NCBI RefSeq assembly: GCF_026870175.2
Contig: NZ_CP113977.2
Coordinates: 3,844,001 to 3,908,000, forward strand
Length of the DNA: 64,000 nucleotides
Reading direction: 5' to 3'
From: Flavobacterium aestivum
GTDB taxonomy: Bacteria; Bacteroidota; Bacteroidia; Flavobacteriales; Flavobacteriaceae
In this document: in pieces, positions 19,101 through 27,600 of the stretch
Layout: the number at the start of each line of letters is the position of its first letter
Numbering within the stretch: position 1 is the stretch's first letter
The notes under the pieces: model-generated
Databases searched by the model: none
What the model saw: only the letters and a program-made list of their open reading frames with translations
What the model was told of the DNA's origin: nothing
Position numbers and translations under genes: made by a program

Positions 19101-21676
19101 ACTTCAACATTCAAACTTCCTTTGGCATTATAGGTTAAAGTGATATTATAAATTGACTGCATAGAATTATCGACCAAAGATTCAATCCACATTCTTTGCT
19201 GTGAGTTTGATGCTTCAAGAGTTTCAAAAATCAATTCATCATTCTTAGGAAGTGCTATAAAATCACTTTCACCTTTTGCCTGAACCGCTTGTTTAATAAG
19301 ATTTACAATTTCATTAATCTCGTAGCAGTTAAACAAATCATCGAATGTTATTGTTATCTCAAAAAGTTCATTAATCCTATTTATAAACTGAACTCCAACA
19401 ATAGAATTCCCACCTAATTCAAAAAAATCGTCCGTAAGAGTTAGACTGTCATTTTTTAAAACTTCTTTTAGAATATTCACAACAATTTCTTCCTCACTCA
19501 AATTTTCGGTTAGCAATTGTGGCTTTTCAACTTCAGGTTTCGTGTTTAGATTACCAAACAGTAAAGGATTTTTATTCTCGTTCCAACAGGATATCCTTTC
19601 AAATGGATAAGTTGGTGCAATAACTTTTTTGTAAACTTCATTGTTGTAAAATTCTTTCCAATTAAACTCCAACCCTTTATTGTACAAAGTACTCCATAGC
19701 GTATTCCAATTATTGTCATCAACAATTTTTAATAAATCTATGCCTGGAATTTGTTCTTCTGTTAATGCTTCGAGAATAGCCGGCATTGCATGGCTGCTGT
19801 TTCCAACTATAACCAGCAATATGTTATTATCATTACAATTCTTTGCTAATATTTTTAATTTTTCAAAGTCCAGGCTGAATTCTTCATTGAATTTTAAATC
19901 TTTAGAAATGATATTTTTTCCATCTATTATTTCTTTAGAAGCCTTAGCTATATTTCCATTACAAATAAGTTGGTTTACATTAAATCCTTTTGCTGAAAGA
20001 TATTTGAATAAAGAAACTTGAAAAGCTAAAGTTTGTGAAACAGAAAGATCAATTTCATTGTTTTCAATCTCTTTTTTAAGTTTACCGAAAACATCTTTAA
20101 AGTGGCTGCATTTTAAGAAACTTTCAATATTTGAAACCTCATCTGAAAGATATAATAAAGCTATTTTATTATAGTTTACCGTACTAAAATAGTTCTTATC
20201 TTTCTGGTTTAAAAGTGATTGTTTTATTTCATCAATCGTATTTCCTGATACTGCCAGTTGGTATTTATAATCTTTTCTACCAGCATTTAAAGTATAGGCT
20301 AGATCCTCTATTGGAGTAGTTTCCGAAATAAAATTATAAATAGTATCAAGATATGCATTTAAAGATTTTTTGCTTTTTGCAGCTACTTTAAACCAGTTAT
20401 TATTTCCGGTATTTAATAATGATTCTGCATTTGCTGTATATTCTTCAAGAATGATGTGTGCATTTGTACCGCTTAATCCAAACGAGCTTACTCCTGCTCT
20501 TCTAATTTCAGTCGTAACCCATTTTGCCCCTTCTTTTTGCAAAATAATATTTGAGTCTTCCTCTATAAATTTATTGACAGTATTAAAATTTGCCAAAGGA
20601 AAAAACTCTTTCTCCTTTAATACAAAGGCAGCCTTTATCAATCCAAATAATCCCGACATATTATCCAGATGTCCAATATTTGGTTTTAAAGTCCCTAAAC
20701 GAACCGAATATTTTTCATTATTATAAGTGAATGCATCTTTTATACCTTTATACTCAATTGGATCTCCTAGTTTAGTTCCTGTACCATGAGTTTCTATATA
20801 ACCTACGCTCGAAACAGGAATATTTGCATTTTTACAAGCACTTAAAATAACATTTTTTTGTGCAACTGGACTAGGAGAAGTTATACTATTAGAGCTGCTT
20901 CCATCATTATTAATGGCTGAACCTTTTATTACAGACAGAATAGTATCATTATCTCTTATTGCATGATCTAATCTTTTCAAAATAACAACAGCCACACCTT
21001 CTCCTCCTGCTGTTCCGGAGGCATCCTCATCAAAAGCCCTGCACATACCATCGGTAGACATTATTGCATCTTTTTCAAAGCTATCAGCTTCATCAAACAA
21101 ATATAATAGGCGTGAACCTGCTACAATTCCTAAATCGATTTCGCCGTTTCTTATGTTTTGTACTGCTTCATGAATAGCAACCAAAGAAGATGAACATGCA
21201 GTATCTATGTTCATCACTGGTCCTCTAATATTTAAAATATTGGCAACTCTACCACCTCCTATTGAAGGCAATCCTCCTATAAAATCCAAACCTTTATTTT
21301 CAGATTGGTACAATAAATTATAAAGTCCGGTTTGAGTTGTAGTAAACAATCCTGTGTTTTGCGACGAGATATAATCTAAATCATAACCACTGTTTTCAAT
21401 CGCAGTGCACACACCCTCCAGAATCATTCTATGTCCCGGATCTATTGTATTGGCTTCTCCCTTTGATATATTAAAAAATTCATGATCGAAGAAATCAACT
21501 CTATCTAAATATCCATAAGGATGATACGCATCTTTTTTCTCTATTTTCGAATTTAAGATTCGTTCTTCTGAAGGTTGTTTTATACAAACCTTATTATCTC
21601 TTATAACTTCTACAAACTGCTGCAACGTTGTTATATCAGCATATTTTATACTAGCTCCAATTAATGCAATATCCAT
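16118..21676 (-). CDS. Hybrid PKS/NRPS: KS - degenerate AT - ACP - C - A - PCP
   Basis: The 1852-residue protein begins with a ketosynthase with an intact triad: Cys161 (DTACSSS), His297 (ETHGTGT) and His336 (KPNIGHLD). Residues about 505-690 resemble an acyltransferase by position and by the closing APTYPFERISCW linker, but the GHSxG serine motif is replaced around residue 572 by LICNGN and the region is about 100 residues short, so it should be inactive. An ACP follows (LGGNS, Ser758), then a C domain (HHIIFDG near 955), an A domain and a PCP near 1785. There is no KR, DH, ER or methyltransferase, so a beta-keto unit is expected. The A-domain code reads DAEHIGEVTK; an acidic residue at pocket position 239 could favour a basic side chain, but this is weak. 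The gene starts 12 bases after the stop of the upstream NRPS, so the two are probably translated together. There is no thioesterase. Confidence 0.93.
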   Translation of the reverse strand: MDIALIGASIKYADITTLQQFVEVIRDNKVCIKQPSEERILNSKIEKKDAYHPYGYLDRVDFFDHEFFNISKGEANTIDPGHRMILEGVCTAIENSGYDLDYISSQNTGLFTTTQTGLYNLLYQSENKGLDFIGGLPSIGGGRVANILNIRGPVMNIDTACSSSLVAIHEAVQNIRNGEIDLGIVAGSRLLYLFDEADSFEKDAIMSTDGMCRAFDEDASGTAGGEGVAVVILKRLDHAIRDNDTILSVIKGSAINNDGSSSNSITSPSPVAQKNVILSACKNANIPVSSVGYIETHGTGTKLGDPIEYKGIKDAFTYNNEKYSVRLGTLKPNIGHLDNMSGLFGLIKAAFVLKEKEFFPLANFNTVNKFIEEDSNIILQKEGAKWVTTEIRRAGVSSFGLSGTNAHIILEEYTANAESLLNTGNNNWFKVAAKSKKSLNAYLDTIYNFISETTPIEDLAYTLNAGRKDYKYQLAVSGNTIDEIKQSLLNQKDKNYFSTVNYNKIALLYLSDEVSNIESFLKCSHFKDVFGKLKKEIENNEIDLSVSQTLAFQVSLFKYLSAKGFNVNQLICNGNIAKASKEIIDGKNIISKDLKFNEEFSLDFEKLKILAKNCNDNNILLVIVGNSSHAMPAILEALTEEQIPGIDLLKIVDDNNWNTLWSTLYNKGLEFNWKEFYNNEVYKKVIAPTYPFERISCWNENKNPLLFGNLNTKPEVEKPQLLTENLSEEEIVVNILKEVLKNDSLTLTDDFFELGGNSIVGVQFINRINELFEITITFDDLFNCYEINEIVNLIKQAVQAKGESDFIALPKNDELIFETLEASNSQQRMWIESLVDNSMQSIYNITLTYNAKGSLNVEVFKETLHELIKMHACLRSTFFTDENGTVRQKINEIENINIDHFFTFCSNNDPLIGEEKKNEIQNIKFDLEFGPLFQASVLQIDENNYKLIFVFHHIIFDGWSTGVFIKDFVSVYKQIMSQVYVRAASKNDYFDYLNWLKENLHIEKIESYADYWKDKLRNINSNLKLGNPNVGTFEGSRLNFSIDKNLKDKLADFANKNRVTLFSILISSVRISLYRLAQENFVIGTAVSGRVKKEFESTIGMFINTLPIYTEIDADKNFTDCVADEMNTILKALEYQVYPYDLILNDLKVANKKSFFDVMVVLQNQNNRAGLASKNDLPFEIEEEINQTSTFSRFNLSFTFFDVLDAIELELDYKAGVFSQEFIYSMMDTFFYLLEQFVDVPEKKISQFSILNEAKFHDIVYGFNDTKSDFPEHKTLIDLFEEQVGKTPNNIAVVFEDTELTYNELNTEANQLGSYLRNQYQIAADDLIGVKLERSEKMILAVLGTLKSGAAYVPIDPAYPQERIDYIEKDSNCKIVIDEDVLEAFYKNQHEYLDANIEKINGSKDLAYIIYTSGTTGNPKGVMVEHTNVVNLIISQTKEFKIDENEKILQLSNYTFDASVEQIFLALLNGASLHIIPREVLLEADVFEEFILKNEITHLHAVPSVLEKIVPDSRFNLKRVIAGGDICSIKLAESWSSVCDFYNEYGPTETAVTSIELLYNKNETFCIGKPISNTQVYILDNNLLPTQLGVLGKIYISGAGVTRGYLNKPELTAEKFIENPFISNTRMYDTGDLGRWLPDGNIEFLGRNDDQVKIRGFRIELGEIETTLLQFSTHLRQVVVQPQYVNGEIALVAYYVSDAVIDKTEIRRYLHTKLPEYMVPSFLVVLEHLPLTANGKIDRSALRGINEEDIIRKEYVEPRNEIEQKIAEIWQEILGVEKVGVTDSFFELGGHSLNATKLISIIHKQFNVKLSIIDLFNNIILEELALLLENTILYSTSNEENISIEESENFTI

Positions 21677-21688
21677 AGCGTTTTGTTT

Positions 21689-24600
21689 TTATATTTCGAA
21701 AAATTTCATCTCTTCTTTTTCTTCTAAGTTGGTTTCAGCTGAATCTTTATTGATAAAGGCTGCAATATCTTTAATCGAATTAAATTCAAATAAATCCGAA
21801 ATAACCATTTTATTAGGCCATAACAATTCAATCATTTTTTGCAATTTGATAAGCTGAAAAGAAGTACCTCCTAATTCAAAAAAGTTATCAGTAATTCCTA
21901 CTTTATCAATTCCCAAAATATCCTGCCAGATTGTGGCTAGTTTTTCTTCTGTTTGATTTCCTGGCGACACATATTCAGCGCGAATAAGATCATCGCCTGC
22001 TATACTTGGCAATGCTTTCCTGTCGACTTTACCGCTCGAAGTCATAGGTAAAGTCTCCAGTTCTACATAAAAACTTGGCACCATATATTCTGGAAGTTTT
22101 CCTTGTAAATAAGTGCGTATCGCGGCTTTATCTACTACAACTCCTCTTTCTAAAAGATAATAAGCAACAAGTACTTTTTCTCCGTTTAATTCTTTTGGAG
22201 TTGCTACTACCTGCTGAATATCACCATAAGCCATAACTGCATTTTCTACCTCGCCTAGTTCAATCCTGTTCCCTCTTATTTTTACCTGATTGTCAATTCT
22301 TCCCATATAATGAATCGAACCGTCAGGTTTCCATTGAGCAATATCACCGGTGCGATATACTTGATAACCCACTCTAAACGGATCGGCTATAAAACGGTCT
22401 TGGGTAAGTTCCGGAAGGTTCAAATACCCTCTGGCAACTTGTATTCCTGAGATTAGTAATTCACCAGGTACACCTAAAGGCTGTAACCCAAGCGAATTAT
22501 TAACGATATAGATACTCGTGTTGGCTATAGGTTTACCAATGCTTACACCTTCGTTTATAACATCTATTTCACTTAAATTTATGGCTGTTACGTCAATAGC
22601 TGCTTCTGTTGGGCCGTATAAATTGTGCAGTTTTGCTGTTCCGAATTTTTCCTTACATTCCTGCGCCATAAGTACTGGCAGTTCTTCACCACTGCACACA
22701 ATATGTGACAAACTGTTACATTTTTCACTGTCTGTATCCAGAAGGAATATCCCTAACATTGAAGGCACAAAATGCACTATAGAAACTTGTTTTTTACTGA
22801 TTATTTCCTGTAGATAATCAACATCTCTATGCCCTTCGGGTTTTGCAATGACAAGGGAACTTCCTGTAATAAAAGGAAGGATTAACTCCCAAACGGAAAC
22901 GTCAAATGTATAAGGTGTTTTTTGAAGAAAAACTTCGTTCTCTCCAACTTCCAAGTAGGATCTCATCCACATAAGGCGATTGTACAAACCAGCATGATGA
23001 TTTAATACGCCTTTTGGGTTTCCTGTAGATCCGGAAGTGTAAATACAATAAGCCAGATGATTCACTAAATCTCCACGCTCAATTGCTTTTGTACTGTACG
23101 AATCCTGATGTGACTTAAATTTCGTAAATTCCTGCTCATCAATATTTACTTTAAGCTTGCCATCAATTGTTATATAATCGACTCTTTCCTTCGGATAATT
23201 TACATCCATCGGGACATAAGCTCCTCCGGCTTTTAATATCCCAAAAATGGAAATTATCATTCGCTCACTTCTGTTGAGTATAATTCCAACTAAATCATCC
23301 GCTTCAATAGCATAATTTTTAGTCAGATAAGCTGCTAATTGATTGGATTGTTCATCTAACTCTTTATAAGTCAGTTTTGTTTCTTCAAATAGTATTGCAA
23401 TATTATCGGGGGTTCTTGCTGCTTGTTCTTCAAACAAATCAAGAATCGTTTTACCTTTTGGGTATTCGATTGTTGTATTGTTAAGATCATAAAGTAAACT
23501 TTGTTTCTCCAGACTTGGCAAAACAGATTCACTTTTTAAAACAGCATCGGTAGAATTTACTAAAGTAGATAAAAAGTTATTGTAGTACTCTTGCAGTCGC
23601 GCTACTGTTAATCCGTATTTCAATGTTCTTTGCTGATTCCATGATACTTTTATGCCATTTGCAACTGGACGAATATTTAAATCCAGAAAAGTATTCGTTG
23701 CTTCAAAATTGAGATCGGCAAATCTAAATTCATTTACTTTTTCATCATTCTTCACATTAAGATCATTGTAAATGTGAAAATCGATATAATTAAAATGAGT
23801 ATCAAAAAAAGGATTCTCTCCTTTTTTGTTTAATGAGAAACGGGTTTGCAATTCATTCAAGCTAATTCTTTCAAACTGTTTTTGACTGATTAGCAATTCA
23901 TTAATTTTTTCAACAAATGACAACGCAGTTCCGTTTGTTTCCTTAATTCTAAAAGGAACTGTATTTAGGAAACAGCCTAATATTTTATCTGCATCTTCCT
24001 GCAAAGGCCTGCCGTTTGTTACCATACCTACTGTTATATCGCCCTCGTAGGTTAAGGTTTTTAAAGTATATAAATAAGCTGCAAAGGCAATTGTTTTTAA
24101 ACTTAAACTATGAGTTTGGCTAAATTGTATTACCGAATCATAGAGTTCTCCGTCAATCGTAAAATCATGTCTTTTTGAAAAATTCTCCTCAGTAAAAATG
24201 TCCAGCTTTTTATACTCGCTTAAATTTTCTTTCCAAAAATCATTGTATTTATCACTCTTCTTGATACAATTTTGCTCAAAAACATAATCCTTATAGGTTA
24301 GTGCTAATTTTTCTGTGGCTATTTCTTCATTATCTAAAATAGAAAGATAAATGTTGTTCAATTCTGTCATTAATGAAGCCACACTCCATCCATCTAATAT
24401 TGCATGATGGAATTGAAAAAGAAGGCTATACTCTGTTTCGGCAGTTTTATAAATTTTCATCCTCCACAAACCTGGTTCAGATGTAACAAAAGAATTTTGA
24501 GTTCTCTCATTAACCATAAAATCATTTATTTTAGAATAAATTTCCTCCTGATTATTTGCCGACAGATCTTCATAATCTAATTTGATATCTATTTTTTCAT

Positions 24601-27600
24601 AAACAAGATGCACAGGTGTACTATACCTTTCAATATTATAGGCTGTTCTAAGTATTTCATGCTTATCGACTAAAACCGAAATAGCTTTAATAAATGATTC
24701 TTTGTCAAATTGTGAAGTTGGTAATGGAAAAACGAACTGATCGTGATATACTCCTTTACTTCGGGTTGCAATAGAACCAAAAAGCATCCCCAATTCTATA
24801 TCACTCATAGGATAAATGGAAACAATTTTTTCTTTCGAAAATGGTGTAACAACATTCAAACCTTCTGAATCTTCACTATTGGTTTCATAAAGAAATTTTC
24901 TCTCTTCATAAAACTCATATGGATTAAATTCTTTTTCTAAATTTTCAAAATAGGCTTCAACTTCAGCTTTTATTGCATTTGGAATCTCATTTTCAGTTCG
25001 TTCCGTTTCTATAGATAACAACTTTTGTATAGTAGGCAATGCATAGATATCTGCTAATTTATAATTTAGACATAGGTCTTTATTAATTCTTCCTAGAATT
25101 CGTATAGCTCGTATTGAATCACCTCCCAATTCAAAAAAGTTATCGGTAATTCCTACTTTATCAATACCCAGAATATCCTGCCAGATTGTTGCCATTTTTT
25201 CTTCTGTCTGATTCTGTGGTGATACATATTCACCTCGAATAAGATCATCTCCTGTTATATTAGGCAACGCTTTTCTGTCTACTTTACCACTGGAAGTCAT
25301 TGGTAAAGTTTCTAACTGTACATAAAAGCTTGGTACCATATAATCTGGAAGCTTTCCTTGCAAATAAGCACGTATTTCTGCTTTGTCTATTGCTATCTCT
25401 TTTTCTAAAAGATAATAAGCAACAAGAACTTTCTCTCCGTTTAGCTCTTTTGGGGTAGCCACCACTTGTTGAATGCCACCATATATCATGATGGCATTTT
25501 CTACCTCCCCTAATTCAATTCTATTACCTCTAATTTTTACTTGATTGTCAATTCTTCCCATATAACGAATGGAACCATCTGGTTGCCATTGTGCTATATC
25601 ACCAGTGCGATAAACCTGGTAATCTTTCCTAAAAGGATCGGCTATAAAACGGTCTTTTGTAAGTTCCGGCAGGTTCAAATAACCCCTAGCCACTTGTATT
25701 CCAGATATTAATAATTCTCCTGTCACACCCAAAGGTTGTAATTCGAACGAATTATTAACGATATACATACTTGTGTTTGCTATAGGTTTACCTATGCTTA
25801 CACCTTGCTGCATTACATCAACTTCGCTCAAGTTTATAGCTGTTACATCAATAGCAGCCTCTGTGGGACCATATAGATTGTGCAGTTGTGTTTTTGGGAA
25901 TTTTTCTTTGCATTCTTGCGCCATAATTGCTGGCAACTCTTCGCCACTACATACAATATGCGACAAACAATTGCATTTTTCTTTGTCTACATCCAACAAG
26001 AATACGCCTAACATTGAAGGTACAAAATGGATTATTGTAACCTGTTTTTTATTGATTACTTCTTGCAAATAAGTAGCATCCTTATGTCCTTCCGGTTTTG
26101 CTATGACCAGAGAACTTCCCGTGATAAAAGGCAAGATTAACTCCCAAACTGAAACATCAAAAGTATATGGGGTTTTTTGAAGAAAAACTTCTTTCTCTCC
26201 AACCTCTAAATACGATTTCATCCATAACAATCGGTTATACAATCCTGCATGATGATTCAATACGCCTTTTGGGTTTCCTGTAGATCCGGAAGTATAAATG
26301 CAATAAGCTAAATGATTAACTAAATTGCCTATTTGAAGCGATGCTTTACTATAAGAATTTTGATGTGATTGGAATTTCTCAAATTCATTTTCATCAATAC
26401 AAAGTTTCAGCTTGGCATCCTTTGTTATATAATCTATTCTTTCCTGAGGATAATTTACATCCATCGGGATATATGCTCCTCCCGATTTTAATATCCCAAA
26501 AATAGCAACCATCATACGCTCGCTCCTATCGAGTCTGATTCCAACTAAATCGTCTGGCTTTATGGCATAATTTTCAATCAAATAAGCTGCCAACTGATTG
26601 GATTGCTCATTTAATTCACTGTATGTTAATTCCTTTTCTTCAAATAATACTGCAATATTATTTGGAGTCTTGGCTACTTGCTCTTCGAATAAATCGATTA
26701 TTGTTTTGTCTTTCGGATAAATTACTTCGGTGTCATTAAAATCAACTAATAGTTGTTGTTTTTCTTTATCGGTTAAGTAATTTACTTTTTGAATAAGACT
26801 TTCTGGATGCTCTAATGATTCTGTAAGCAGGTTTTCTAAATGAAGAAACATTCTTTCTATCAAATGTTCTTCGTAGATATCTGTATTATACTCAATTCTA
26901 AGGTCTAACCCTTCTTTTTCAACGAAAGTAAAACTGATGTCAAATTGAGAGGTTTTATTCTTAAACTCATAATCACTTACTTCAAGACTAATAAGTTCTT
27001 CGGTATTAAGATTATTTAACTGTCCTTGATTTTGCAACACCACCAATACATCAAATAAAGCTGAACGACTGGTATCTCTCTTTAAATTCAATTTTCCCAC
27101 TAGCGCATCAAAAGGATAATTTTGATGGTCATAAGCATTTAATAAAGTTTCTTTTTGTGTGGCAACCAAATCCAAAAAGCTGCTTTCCTCTTTTAGTTGA
27201 GTTCGTATGGCAAGCGTATTCAAATACAGCCCCATTTGATTCTCTAAATCCGGATGTTCTCTTCCTGCTATTGGGGTTCCAACTATAATATCATTCTGAC
27301 CTGAATATCTATGCAACAAGGCATTTATTCCTGCCATCAAGGTCATAAATAAAGTGACATCATGCTCTTTTGAAAATGCTCTTAACTTCTCTAAAAATGC
27401 ATTTGAAAATTGATGAACCAGATTATTTCCGTTATACGTTTGCACTAACGGACGGGTTCTAAAACTTGGTAATTCTAATACTGGTAATTCTCCAGTAAAC
27501 TGATTTAACCAATACTGTTCTGATGTTTTATATTTTTCTTCTTGTAATTCCTGATTAAGCCATACCGCATAATCTTTATACTGAATGCCTAATTCAGGTA

